Shown here: one piece after another, positions 49,624-62,092 of the stretch
How the letters are laid out: every line of letters starts with the position of its first letter
Position numbering within the stretch: position 1 is the first letter of the stretch
Assembly: GCF_027409185.1 (NCBI RefSeq)
Contig: NC_084462.1
Coordinates: 25,085,577-25,149,576 of the forward strand
DNA: 64,000 bases
From: Cynocephalus volans
Taxonomy: Eukaryota; Chordata; Mammalia; Dermoptera; Cynocephalidae
Direction of reading: 5' to 3'
Made by a program: the position numbers and the translations under genes
The notes under the pieces: model-generated
What the model saw: the letters and a program-made list of their open reading frames with translations, nothing else
What the model was told of the DNA's origin: nothing
Databases searched by the model: none

Positions 49624-49629
49624 TTTATT
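49624..49629 (-). terminator. GIGYF1: GIGYF1 poly(A) signal
   Basis: TTTATT on the plus strand (AATAAA on the gene strand). It defines a 3' UTR of about 2.3 kb (roughly 49605-51933). Further T-rich hexamers at about 49240-49260 could serve as later alternatives. Confidence 0.65.
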
Positions 49630-51798
49630 GGGAGAAGGGGAGTATTTACAGGAGTGGTAAGAAAGGGAAGTCACACAGGTGGAGGTGGGGCTGGGGGAGA
49701 CTGTGGACACAAGGCAGACAAGGGAACAGAGCAATCCCTGCACCAACCCCAACCCCAGGAAGGGTGGGGGAGCAGCTAGGGCCCAGGAAGACTTGGGGTG
49801 GAAAGGGACAGCAACAGGGGGATCTGAGTCCCTGGGCTTGGGGCTCAGGGCTTGTAAACATTGACCACTCTCAGAGGGGATGGGGGTGGGAGAGGGCTCC
49901 TCCTAGACTTCCTCACAGGGTTAAGGCCTACTCCAGGCTCATGGGCCCCCTAATTTCAAAGTCTCTTTAGCTTGGGGGAAGGGGCAGGAAGAGACAGGAA
50001 GAGTGTCCCCCTCTTCCCCTGCATTGGCTGTAGCAGGGGTTGGGGCAGTTACATTCAGTCACAACAGGAGTCTCCCCCACACCTCCAATGCCGCCAAATA
50101 CTGGCGAGAGGGATGGGGAACAGGGGCCAGCAGCAGCAAGACATTTCCCCCTGGCCCATCACCCCCTTATTGCTTTAGAGAGAATATTGTCTTTTCACGG
50201 ACACTAACACTGTTGAAACCAGGGAGAAGCAGTTGGAGGGGTCCTTCCACCCCTAAGGCCAGCTTTATCCCCCAACACTGACCCAGTTGCCACTTTGGTG
50301 CAAAAAAAAAAAAAAAAAAAAAATCTCTCCAGGGATGGATGGGGAAAGAAACTGGGGCCACTTCCCATTTCCCCAGGGCAGCAAGGATAAATACATTCAT
50401 GGAGGGGAGGCAGTAGCAGAATTTTGCCCTAATACTGCACTCTGAGCAATGAGGTTGATGGGAGCAGTTAGATGAGAAACCCAAAAGATAAAACAAACTA
50501 TTAAAAAACAAAAAAAACGAGAGACAAACCCAGGTAGAGGATTAGGAATAAGAAATGGGCAATAGGAAGGGCAGCCTACCCGACCCAGGAGAGACACACA
50601 CTTCTATTCTTGACCCCAACCTTACCCAACATTAAAAAATGCATCAAGAGGAGAGGCCGCTTGCTCCTCTCCCATTTGGTCAATGCGCAGAGTAGGGTAG
50701 TCCACACCCCACACAGCTGGCTGCAGGTCAGAGGGCCTTTGTGAAAGCCTCCAGCATTACAACCCTGAGCCCCAAGCCACCCCCTTCTTGCCCTTTGAGG
50801 CCCCTGGTCTTGCCCCCTTCACAGGAGAAACAACTCAGTCCATCAAGCGGTGCCTTTCTCTCTCTCCAGCTCCTGGAGGGTGTCTCTCAGGGGCGAGGCA
50901 GGGGCTTGTAGCCCAAAGAATACATTCATGTGGCAAGGCAGGAGCTGGAGCTTTCAGCTTCACACCCAGGCCGTCCCCCAAAAATGGCAGCGGTGGGGGA
51001 AGCCCCTCCCCAGGGCCAAGGTCACAGTCCTGCCGCAGACAGCCAGATGAGGTGGCACTGCCCTGGCCCTTCCCATCTACCCGTCAGCTGGTGCAGGACA
51101 GTAGCCTGGGGAGTGATGCAGTTCATCCAATTTGTGCAACTTTCCCCCAAAGCAGCGAAGCTAAGGGGCTACTTTGGCCCCCACCCTAGACAACTCTGCC
51201 CCAGTCACAGCAACAGGGAGCTGTTCACAGCAGGTCCGGCAGGCGGGGGGCTCTGAGGGGGCCTCACTGTGCAAACTGCTGACACCCCAGCTTCCAGTTA
51301 CCCTCCTGCCCCCATATGGGGGGACATTGGGGTAAGTGCAGCCTTGGGGGCCAGGCAGGACAGGTCCATGGGGCCTGTGTCCTCACTGCCCCAAAATAAC
51401 AGTGTGTTTTTTCTTTCAGCCTCCTAACCAATTTTTTTCATTATTTTTCATCTTTTTTCTTAAAAAAAAACCCAACCCCCCTCCCCGCCCCCCCCCCCCC
51501 AAACGAACCTCTGTGGACCTTCCATTTTCACACCCACTAGCCCCAGAGGGGATGGGGTGTTTAGAGTCTGGCTTTTAACAATATTTTTTGTCTCTCCTAA
51601 CATTTGCTTCAAAGTCATTTAAAATTAAAAAAAGGAAAAAAAAAAAAAAAAATCCCTTTCCCCCGCAATCTGTAAAGTGCCTCGTGGTGGGTGAGTTAAG
51701 GTGCATCGTGTCGTTTGTAACAAGTGCTGGGGACCCTGCCCCTGCTTCCTCCTATGCTCCTTGTGGGGAGCCTGCAGGCTGGGGACCCTAGGGTCCAA

Positions 51799-51799
<1 letters not shown>

Positions 51800-51894
<95 letters not shown>

Positions 51895-51895
51895 G
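51800..51895 (+). repeat. (CTG)23(CCG)9, i.e. (CGG)9(CAG)23 in the GIGYF1 3' UTR
   Basis: Uninterrupted: 23 CTG at 51800-51868, directly followed by 9 CCG at 51869-51895. On the GIGYF1 strand it reads (CGG)9 then (CAG)23, about 40 bases past the stop codon. On the plus strand it would read poly-Leu/Pro and in another frame poly-Ala, but no gene uses those frames. Confidence 0.9.
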
Positions 51896-51933
51896 CATCT
51901 GTCCTACAGCCCAGGGCTGGTGGGACGGGCTGG

Positions 51934-54900
51934 TCAGTAGTCATCCATGCTCTCGATCTCACCAGAAGATCCGTGCAGGGAGTACCCTGAAACCAGGGAG
52001 AAGCTGGGTTGGAGCTCTCTTGCCCAGGCTCCTCCTCTGCCTCATGCTGAAGAGGCACCACTCCTTCCCCGGCCCCACCATAAGCTCACCCAAGATACTG
52101 GGGTCTGAGTGCAGCATCAATGCCCGCCTCTTGGCCTTGCTGCCCTCCCCGGGGCCGAGTTTGGTGCTATGGTTGGCCTGGAAGGCTGTCTGCAGGGAGG
52201 CACTGCTCAGCCAAGCCTCCTAGGGCAGTGGAAAGGAAGGCAAGTCAGGAGGGCGCCGGGCAACCTCACCTCCACCTGCCGGGTCTCCCAAGACCTCACC
52301 TGCTGCTGCTGCTGCCGTTGCTGGCTGGCTTTCTGCTTGGCCCTCCGCTCCAGGAACTGTTTGGCAAATTCTTTGGCTTCCAGCGTGTCCCCCAAGCAGG
52401 AACGGATATAATCGTGGACATCATAGGGGGATTCCACCTCCTTGAGGATCGCCACAGCCATGGGCACTATGGGGCAAGGTAGGGGCTGTCAGGGCCCACC
52501 CAGTCCAGGTCTGGAGTCCCTGGCCCCAGCCCAGACCCCCATCGCCAGCCCGCCTGTACCGTCCAGGCTGCCCGTGGTGCTAAGCGTGTGCAGCATCTGC
52601 TCACACCACTGGGTGAAGCCATCCTGGGGCCTGGGGATGCCCTGCAGCAGCTTCAACAGCTTCTCTTCTTCCTCTGTCTTTTTGCGAACAGGCCGACCTG
52701 ACAGGTGGCTGTATGAGTCACTGAGGGGCAGGTGAATTAGAGGCAAGAAATCAGCTCAGGTGTTCCGCATCCTTCCATCCCCACCCTGCCCCAGCCTCTC
52801 CAGCACCACACCCACCTGAGAGATGGGCTGCTCCGACTGTTCTTCAGGCCAAGGCTACGGACCAGGCTCCCACCGCTCTTGAGGGTGTCCTCCCAGAGTC
52901 CCAGGCTACTGCCCCCACTCTTGTCAGGCATGCCCCACAGCGGCCCAGCCTCAGATACCCATTGGTTCAAGGGGGCAGTGCCCAGGCCCCCAAGCTGCTA
53001 CAGATGGCAGGAAGTCAGAATGGCCCAAACAAGGGCACCTAAGAAAGCTAAGGAGAAGCCTATTTATGTGGCAAAGGGATGAGGGACAAAGTGAGGACCA
53101 CAAGGAAGAGATTCTTCAGAATCACAGAACCAAGGGGCTGGGGCTGGGGCTGGAAAAGTCTCAGCGACCCCCCTCCATGTCACCCTGGCAGCTGTCTGGA
53201 AACAGTTCCCGAGGACCCAAGAGGTTCCAGTCAACTGGAGAGGTGCCCAGCCAGCTCACCACACGGTGGTTGGGGGCCTGCGCCCGCGATGACTCCCGAG
53301 GCGGGGGCTGCTTGTGCAGGTGCCGGTCGCCCTCCAACTGCAGCTCCAGCAGCGTCTTCATGGAGATCCCCTGCTTGGCCAGGCCAGCCCAGAGCGGGGG
53401 CGGGGAGCTGGGTGCAGGGGGCACGGGGACTGTGGCTACTGCCTGCTGCTGCTGCTGCAACAGTTTCAGCAGCAGCTCCTGCTGCCGCACCTAGACCAGA
53501 GAGACGTGGTGAGGGGGAGGGTGGCCACCCCAGGAGGCCCCGAGGGCTCGGCGGGCATTGGGCACCAACCTGCTTGCGCCGAAACAACTCCTCCTCCTCC
53601 TGCCGCCGCTTCTGCTCCTCCTGCTGCTGCTGGCGCCGCTTTTCCTCCCGCCGCTTCCGCTCCTCCTCCTCCCGCTTCGCCCTGAGCTCCACTTCTCTGC
53701 GCTCTTGGAACTGAGACGTCAACCAGATGAGCGGCCAGGCCTGGGGGCACAGGCCTCGGGACCCTGCCTTGGGCCGCCCTTCACACCCAGGGCAGAGACT
53801 CTAGCCCCAGGATGCCTACTCACTTTATGTTGCAGCTGGAGTTGTTCTAGAATTGGACCCTGAGTCGAAGAGTTAATTGGTATGTCCCAAAGACTGGCCT
53901 CACCACCTGCAGGAGGCAAAGGCCGCTTCAGAAGGGAACTCAAGCCCCACTGGTCCTGTCCAGCAGCTGTCTCCAAAGCCACCAGGGACAGCTGGAACAG
54001 CATGAGGGTGAGGAACTGACCCAGGGCTCCCTACCCACACAGAGACTGCCAACGGGGGAGGGAGGCATGGTGCGATGGGTGGGGCATTAAGGCTCAAGAC
54101 AGGACCAGGGGAGGGAGAGCTGCCAGACACGCACCTGACTGTGATGAGGCTGAGGTATGTACATCCCAGAGGGGGCCCGAATCTGGCACCGACAAGGACC
54201 GGCTCATCGTCGGGAGCAGGTTCTGGTCCCCACCTCTGAGGAGCAAATTACTGATTCTCAGGTCTCCAAATCCATTTCTGGTCTGCCCACCTCCCCACTT
54301 TACATCTCCTGAGGGCTCACACACCCATGCAGCCACACAGAGAGTACAACAGACCGACCAGCCCACAGACCTGGGGGGTTTGAGAGCCTGGAGCTGCTGC
54401 AGGAACGCCGTGAGCTGCTGCTGCTGCGGCGGCGTCAGGTCCCCCATAGCTGCCTTTTCCCGGAGGGCACACTGCGGGTGCTGGCGGCTGCAAAGATGCA
54501 GACAGAGCGTGGGGATGGCAGGCCACACAGAGCCAGGGCCAGGCCCTATCTCTGAGCCCTCCCAGGCCCCCCATACCTGCTGACCAGCTGAAGAAACTGC
54601 TGGTGCTGCAGCTGCTGGTACAGGGCTGCCGCCGCCAGCTCCTGCTGCTTCTTCAACCGCTCCTGGTCCATGTTGCCCTGTGCAGGGAGGGGCAAGAACA
54701 CATCCAGTGCACAAGGCAGGAGAGGACAAGCTCTGCTGGGGTCCCACAGCTGTGACCTGCCCCTGCCATGTACCTCTACTCCCCATCTGTCTACTGGGTC
54801 CCACCTGCCCTCCCTGCTCCAAACAGAGAAAAGAATGCTTACCAGTAGGGGGGGTGGCGAGGGCCCTGGGGCAAAGGGTACACGACCCCACATCTTGATC

Positions 54901-57900
54901 ACCTCCCCCAGAGGCTGGAAACCCTCATCACAGCCCCGCTTCACGAGCAGCGACATGGAGAAATAGCCAGCCTGGAACCACTCTGCCATCTCCTGTGTGG
55001 TGAAGGGGCCTGGACCAAGGGAACAAAGGGAAGGAGGGGGAGAAAACCAGCAGGGTCAGTACACCAAAGACACCCTGAATGAGTAGCCCGACACAGTCCT
55101 CCCACCCTCCACAGGTACCTTGGATCTCCCCCTGCGGGTCCTTGTAGAACCACTTTCGGGCAGCGCCGTGGCTGAGGGGGAGGGCAGTGGCAGCTGCAGA
55201 GTGGCGCAAGCCCTGGGTCTGCATGGTGGCTGTGAACTGCTCCTCCTCCAGGGAGCTGTCCTGCAGGGAGGCCACCAGCTTCTCTGCCTCCTGGGAGCCC
55301 AGGAAGAGAAGTCAGGCTCAGCCACCCCATTACAGCAACACCAAGATGGGGCTGGGGTGGGGGTCAGGATATCACGTCATGGATGAGGCAGGACAGAATC
55401 GGGAAAGGTGTGGAAACTAGGACAGGGACAGACAAAACAATGCCTCTCTGTCCCCTTGCAGTGGAGGGTCCCTGGCGCTTTCTTAGATGCCCCCATACCT
55501 GCTGCAGGTGTTTCAAGCCTTCATCATCTTCCAGATCTCCAGGTGGACCAGAAGGGGAGTCCACCTCAGGACTCAGCTGCATTCCCCTCAGGTCATCTCC
55601 TAGGAGTGAAGAAAGGAAGGTGGGATGCGGGGGGAGCGGGGGCAGAGAAGGGGACAAGACAGTCCCCTAGACAACCTAACTCCAGAAAAACGGGCTCTTG
55701 TTACAGGCTCCCCCCAATACAAATGCCCTCTGCACCCCTTCCTCTCTGCAGGAGGGAGCGCTTTGTCCCCATTCTGTCCACCTTCAGCTGCTGGCAGCTC
55801 TTTCTCCACAGCTTCGTCACCATCCCCATTCATCCCCCAGAGTGGGCCCAAAGTGGGCAGTGGAGATGGAGAGCTGGACTTTTCTTCCTGAGGCAGCAGT
55901 GGGGTGGGCTCTTTTCCCCCTGAAAGAGAAGGGTGATTACCAGAATTCAAAACCAGAGAGCTGGGAGGCCTTACACACAAGTTAGCACAAATCCTCCACT
56001 TGTGGCCAAAACTTGGACCTCTGGCAGTGAGTCCACCCACCTTGTTAACTCAGTCAATTCCACTAATAGCTAAGTGTGAACATGGTGAGTTCAACATCGC
56101 AGACTCCACTGGGCACACTGACCCCTGCCCTTACAACATGGCACCCAGCACGCCCATATCACGCTGTGTACACAATACTGCAGATTTAACACCAGGTTCT
56201 ACAGATTCTTCAAGGGATTTTCAAAGGTCTTTTTGATTTTACGCTTCATTTTTAGCTGACATGCTGCCTTCAAACTGCTGTTCCCAGGTCCTCCTACATG
56301 TCTCAGCACGTGCCTCTAGGCAGCCTGATCCAGCAGGCAAGTGGGCAGCAGTGCCCATCCCAGTGCAGGCCCCCTCTGCCTGTCTGGGCTCAAGGCTCTC
56401 CCACCTTGTCCTTGTCCCGCCTGTGGGCTCACCTGCCTCAGGCCCCTCCTCATCCAGCCCTTCTGCAGGCTCTTCCTCCTCTTCTTCCAGACCCTGGAAG
56501 TCGAGCTCCTGCTCCTCAGGAATGGGCTCCTTGGGGCCCTTCTGCATGGGGTGAGGGGACACGGCAGGGGTGAGGGGGCAGAGAACAAACAGGTGGGAGG
56601 GGAGTGAGAGGACCACAGAAGGGTAGGTTCCCACCAACCTCTCATCACAGTCTTCCCCCTCGCCTCCTTACAGATACCTTGAGAGGCAAGAAGGCCCCAG
56701 AGGCATCGAAGGTGCCCATTTCTTCGTCCTCATCGTCCAGGCACCACTCCGGGAGCCCATCCTTGTCGTCATCAAAGCCGTCAGGCCGAGGGCCCCTCCG
56801 GAGATGAGAGCCGCCTCCCCCACCCCGCCCCTCCTCTTCACCACACCCGCCTCGATCCCCTCGCAAATCAAATTCAAACTTGCGACGCCGGTCCCCATGT
56901 TCCCGCCAGCCAGCAGAGCGGGGGCCTCCATCTGGGCAGGAAAAGTCAGAGGAGGAGAAGAATCGGTATCCGTGTCAAGCAGAGTCTCCCCTCTTCTGCC
57001 ACTCACCGGGACACCCCAGGACCAGCTGACACTTCCAGTACTGCACTCTCCCCCACCCCTGCAAGCTTTCTGCTCCCTCCTCTTGGCCACGGGAGCCCAC
57101 CCCCATGGGACATTTTTTGCCCCCCACACCACCGTCTGGCACCACTCTCACCAGGGCTGGCTGAGCGCCAGCGGTCACCATCTCGCCGGGGTCCTGCCCC
57201 AAGTCTCCAGCTGCCCTCCTCCTCTTCCTCGTGCTCCTCCCGTAGGGAACGCCAGTTCTCACTATCTGAGCGGGCATGTTCCTTCCTTGGGCCAGCCCCT
57301 CCCTCCTCAAACCCAGATCGTGCTGGGGGTGGGGAAAGAGACACATCTGGTGGCATGGCAGTCAAGGTCCCTGGAAGACTCTCACTAAACCTTGCTGGGA
57401 AATGAGGGGCCCAGCTCAGGCCCTCCTGCCTATACCACCTCCCCCAATGAACACCCCCTCGCTGGCATACCCATCTCAGTCCTCCCCCCACCCCTGGCCC
57501 CCACGCCCTCCCCACTCTCCGTACCTCCATCCCTCCTTGCCGACTTCTCAAAGCGCCTCTCACCTCTGCAGGAGGGAAAAGTGCTGGTCAAAAAAAGTAC
57601 AGCTTGTGGACCGGCCCGTGGCTCACTTGGGAGAGTGTGGTGCTGATAACGCCAAGGCCACGGGTTCGGATCCTATATAGGGATGGCCAGTTAGCTCACT
57701 TGGGAGAGTGTGGTGCTGACAACACCAAGTTAAGGGTTAAGATCCCCTCACTGGTCATCTTTTTAAAAAAAAAAAACAAAAAATGTACAGCTTGCCCTCC
57801 CCACTCTGTGGGACTGCTACACATCTCTTCTATTCTGCCCTGCGAAAGGCAGAGGAAGGGAAGAGACAGAAAAAACTAGGGAAAAATGGGGCATGGGAGA

Positions 57901-59071
57901 AGGGCACCCAAGGGGACACACAAAACAGGTGTGTCAGAGAGCACAGAGAGTTCTCCCAAGGGCTTAGGTGGTGGGTCTCTTGTTACCCTCTAATGGCAAA
58001 AACCCAAGCCTCCCTCCATGGGGTCCTGAGACCCAGCCCTGGGGCTGCTCCCTGCTCTGCCTGGCTGACACATCCTTCTAGTCCCCACCTGTCGTCCCAG
58101 CTCTGGCTACGCTGGATCTCCCGGGGGTTTCGTCCAAAGGCCCCATCACCTTCTTCGATGCTTCTTTGGTAAAAGCAACTGTCACCGCGGCCACGGCCTG
58201 GAGAAGGGATGAGACCTGCCAGTGGGTGTGAAACCTGCCAGAGCATCTCTCCATACCCTGGAAACCACGGGCCACCGCTTTCCCACCCCTGCACAAGTCA
58301 CCACCCCTACCTCGGCTCCGCGTGCTGCCCCTGCCACGGGAGGTGCCAGCCAGGGAGGGGCCAGCCCCTTTCCCCATCAGCCTCAGCACAGCCACACTGT
58401 TCACTGACAGGGAGAAGTTTCTCTGAAGAGGGAGCCAGGGGTGGGAGTGAGGACTCAAGCACCTGACCACCCCCACCCCTGAGACCACAACTTCCTCACC
58501 TGTCTCCCCAACTCTGGTCCCTCTCTCCTCCCCACCCAAAGTCCCAGCCTACAGCTTCCCCTCCCGGGCCTCTGCTGCCTCAGCACCAGGCCTGGCCCCA
58601 CCTGCTCCTCCTCAGTCAGAGGCTCCAAGGCCAGGGGTTGCAGTGGCTCCTCCTGTAACACTGCAGCAAACTCCTTTTCCTGTAGCTCTTCAGGGACCTG
58701 TCAAATGGAGCAGGAAAGGCAACATACCACAGGCTCTGGGGTCCTCTCCACTGGCTGAGGCCCAATGGAAATGGAGCCATACACCTCCACACCTGCCGCC
58801 CACCCACCTTGTTCTCCCTGACATAGAGGGCCAGCATCTCCTCTCGCCCATAGCGATAGTCAGCCAGCTTGTATTTGGGCATGGCAGGGGACGGGGGTGG
58901 GGAGGCCACGCTGCCACCACTCGAAAGGGCCCTGAGCCTAGAAAAGGTACGGAAGGGAAGTGGAAAGAAAGGAGTCAGAGCAGCCCTTTCCTCCTTTTCT
59001 GGCTTCTCCACCCCAGCCAAAGCACTGCTGACTCACCATTCAGGCCCAAAGTTGAGGGTCTCTGCTGCCAT
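51934..59071 (-). CDS. GIGYF1: GRB10-interacting GYF protein 1 (24 coding exons)
   Basis: Cytosolic translational repressor scaffold that binds the cap-binding 4EHP (EIF4E2) and recruits decay factors; first found with GRB10 in IGF1R signalling. Exons 1 to 24: 59037-59071, 58808-58937, 58602-58697, 58311-58422, 58089-58197, 57526-57566, 57152-57322, 56678-56931, 56433-56541, 55782-55919, 55499-55599, 55119-55290, 54843-55009, 54577-54677, 54371-54487, 54135-54235, 53824-53906, 53570-53710, 53260-53490, 52816-52997, 52560-52720, 52300-52466, 52090-52219, 51934-51986. Total 3102 nt, 1033 aa (human 1035). 4EHP-binding YRYGREEML at residues 39-47. Acidic and RG-rich middle. GYF domain near 478-530 (KWFYKDPQGEIQGPF). 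Gln/Glu/Arg-rich coiled coil (REEEERKRREEKRRQQQQ). C-terminal DY. Exon 15 has TPPQQQQL where I recall a much longer Pro/Gln run in human. Non-coding 5' exons are not assigned. Confidence 0.96.
57607..57784 (+). mobile_element. CYN-like SINE dimer
   Basis: Two monomers (gataacgccaaggccacggg, then aacaccaagttaagggttaa), A-rich tail, and a 10-bp duplication gtacagcttg on both sides. In GIGYF1 intron 5, antisense. Confidence 0.87.
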
Positions 59072-60038
59072 TATGGAGCTTGGAGCGTGTTCTCAAGGTC
59101 GGAGGGAAGGAGCAGAGGAGGGAGGACCTGACGTTCACTCTCCAAACACCTGTGGGGCCCAGAGGACACAGGACCTTGGAGAACAACATACTCAGAGAAC
59201 CTTACAGGGTTAGGAATAGGTCCCGCATCTTGGTGAGCACAGAAATGGGCATCAGGCTACCAGGTGAGTCACTTGGGCTCTAAAAAGACTCACCTAAGCC
59301 AGCCACATGGCCACTCACACCATGAGTTAACCAAAGATGAGTCAAGGAGGCAAGGAAACAGGGAAGCTAGAGTCGGCCTCTGCAGGGCCACCCTCCCTCG
59401 GCCCCAGACTCACCTGGCAGCCTTGCCCCTGGGAAACAGAAGGGCGGGGACTGGGCTCTCTTCAGGAAAGGGCCAGAGCTAGAGTGAACTAGTGTCCCCA
59501 AGCCACTGGATATTGGTCTGACCTCAATAGTGCCCAGGAGGGACCTTCACACCTGGGAAAGATCCTTAAGGAGAAATGAGAAGAATGTGATTAAATTAAT
59601 TAAATTAACAGGTCACATGGTATCCCTGCCTCCAGCCCATCTCAGTTCTGCATAACTGGAGAGGCCCACGGGTGCCCGGTGAACAGGCAGGACAGTAGAT
59701 GCTGGAGGTGTGGCAGAGAACACACCAAGCATGGTCTCAGGTCATCAGCGCTCTCAGCGGGAAGCTGAGATGGGAAATGTGGCACAGAATTCAGTAAGGG
59801 AGGTGGCAAAGGCAGAGGTATGGACATTCAGGGCAAAGATAAACAAACAAGCAAGCAGAAAAACCACCGGAGCCATAAATATCCTGGAGAGAAAAGAGCA
59901 GTTATGGAAAGAAGGATTACAAATAAATCTGGGAGCAAAACTGCTTCCCTCATGAAAAAAATTCAGGGTTGGCTGCTTGGAGGCTAGAATCCAGGACTCG
60001 GTCTGGAGAGGAATCCAGTAAAAAAGGAGCAGATTTGG

Positions 60039-60091
60039 ATCCCCATACAGGCCAGCCACCAAAACAAACAAACAAACAAACAAACAAACAA
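60039..60091 (+). mobile_element. 5'-truncated CYN-like SINE
   Basis: Only the 3' end (ggatccccatacaggccagc) plus a (CAAA)n tail remains, yet the duplication aaaggagcaga brackets it, so it was short from the moment of insertion. Confidence 0.75.
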
Positions 60092-60904
60092 AAGGAGCAG
60101 AGAGGCCACTCCAGGGCCCAAGAAGGGGCACAGGCTGAAGGCTCCAGGCAGGCAACACACCCAAGGGCTGGTTTCCCAAACAGAAATAAACCCCTAGTCC
60201 TTCACCCAGACCAAGAAGGGCTGATCAAACAAAAAGCCGAGAAGGGAACATGTTCTTATGATGAAAGCTGGGGAAGGTTCCCTCACCATAAAGGACAAAG
60301 GTCAGAGTAGCTGAGGCTCGCTGAAGAAGAGGTGGTGGCGGCAGCAGTGACCTGTTCCTCTAAGGAACAATGGAGGAGACTCTTGGGGGGAGGCTCATTC
60401 CTGGCAGTGCCAGAGCAGAAGACGAAGGTGGGCAGTGTCCAGGAGCTGCGCGAAGGTGTCTTCACTGGCTGGGAGGGGGGCAGCACCTGAGTGCCTCTGC
60501 AGTTCCCATCAACTCCAAGATGCCACAAGTCTGGGAAGGAAGAAGGAAGAGGGTTTCCACCAGTGGGGCCAAGGGCAAGAGGTTCTTTCACCCACAGCTG
60601 AAGCAAAACCCCACAACACACACAAGACCCCCTAGTAGAGTCATAGCATCCTAGTGAAATGCAGGTCTCAGAGCCCACCTAGCGCTAGGCTAACCTCCCC
60701 ACATGGGCCACTCTGCTGTAACAGCCTTGGCAGGACATTCCTGGTGACGGAGCCCTCCACACCACATGAAACCAGCAGAGGAAACAAGTCTGCCGAAAAG
60801 CTCTTCCTTACACCGAATTCCAGGAGGCTTCCGGGACAGCAGAGTAAGGCTAATTCTTCTACACTACAACCCTTAAGGAAACTGGCGACTGGATGACCCT
60901 TAAG

Positions 60905-61345
60905 GATGTGACACTAAATGAAACAAGCCGGTCACAAAAGGACAAGTACTGTGTGATTCCTTTTCTATGAGGTACCTAAGAAGCCAAATTCATAGAGATG
61001 GAAAGTAGAATGGTAGCTTCCAGGGGCTGGGGGCAAGAGGGAACGGGGAGCTGGTGATGGGTGCAGAGTTCCAGTTGAGGAAGAGGAAGAAGTTCTGGAG
61101 ATTGATGGTGGTGACAGCTGCACAACAGCGTGAGTGTACTTAATGCCAAAGAACTGCACAGTTAAAAATGGGTAAGGTGAGGGCTGGCCAGTTAACTCAG
61201 TGGGTTAGAGCACAGCCTTATTACACGAAGGTCATGGGTTTGGATCCCAGAACTGGCCAGCCACCAAAAAAAAATAAATAAAAATGGTTAAGGTGATAAA
61301 TTTTGCGTTATGCATACTATACCACAATAATAAAGGAAAAAAAGC
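60905..61345 (+). mobile_element. L1ME-type 3' UTR fragment
   Basis: 'actaaatgaaacaagccggt', 'tcatagagatggaaagtaga', 'ccaggggctgggggcaagag', 'taatgccaaagaactgcaca' and 'actataccacaataataaag' in order. It is split by the SINE at 61177-61283. Confidence 0.75.
61177..61283 (+). mobile_element. CYN-like SINE monomer
   Basis: 'ggctggccagttaactcagt' to 'ggatcccagaactggccagc' with an A-rich tail. The duplication aaaaatggktaaggtga (one mismatch) is on both sides. Nested in the L1 fragment. Confidence 0.82.
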
Positions 61346-61884
61346 TTTAAAGAAAAAAAAGATTATTTGGAGATAACCACTGCATACTTAAGTCTTCACT
61401 ACTCTAAGAAAAACACTTCACATTCCTTCAAACCTCAGAAGAGACGGTTTGAGTCTCTTCCATTTCATTCCTTCTAGTGGGACAGAAACTAGGCCTGGGG
61501 CGTGGAAGAGCTGCTAGGTGAGAGAGGGAAGAACAGAAAAGGGACCAACTCACCCACCCACTGTGCCAGGGGGTGGCAAAGGTAGCACTCCTGGATGCTC
61601 CCTGCCTCCTGCCTCCGCCTCTCAGTCCTGGCTGTGAGGAATAAGCAGAGGGAAGGCGTTTGCACAGCGCGAGGAGCTGGGTGCTGCAGAGGTGGGGGCA
61701 GGAAAAAGACCATGCCACAACCCTCTTGGGGAGAAACCAGGAGAGAGGTGTCAAGTCTCTGGGCCCAGCCAGAGAAGGGCCTGGTACCAGAAGCAGGAGC
61801 AACAAGGCAGCGGACAGGCCACCCGAGCAGCTTCCTTCCCTCCCAACAGGTGTGCGTCTGCCCCATGTGCCACCTTGAAGCCAG

Positions 61885-62092
61885 CAGCTCTCAACTAGGG
61901 GCAACTTTGCTCCCCTGGTGGCTTTTGGAAATTTCTGGAGACATTGTGGGCTGTCACAACTGGGCAGCGGGGCGCTGCTGGCATCTAGTGGGTAGAGGAT
62001 AGGGATGCTGTCAAACGTCCTACGATACACAATGCAGTCCCCACAACAAAGAAGTATCTGGCCAAGATATCAACAGTGCCAGTGCTGAGACA
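61885..62092 (+). mobile_element. MER20-like hAT-Charlie element
   Basis: 'caactaggggcaactttgct', 'tttctggagacattgtgggc', 'tgctggcatctagtgggtag', 'gggatgctgtcaaacgtcct', 'ccccacaacaaagaagtatc'. These are the ordered MER20 landmarks with modest decay. Confidence 0.75.

Larger units (their letters stand above)
49605..51933 (-). other. GIGYF1: GIGYF1 3' UTR
   Basis: About 2.3 kb between the stop codon and the AATAAA. It carries a 25-base A run (about 50300-50322), a C-rich run (51479-51500), an A-rich tract (51629-51652) and the CTG/CCG repeat. No exon is seen on the plus strand. Confidence 0.65.

Noticed and set aside
51701-51990. Open frames giving poly-Leu/Pro or poly-Ala proteins
   Set aside because: They come only from the CTG/CCG repeat, which lies in the GIGYF1 3' UTR. 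There is no splice or homology support.
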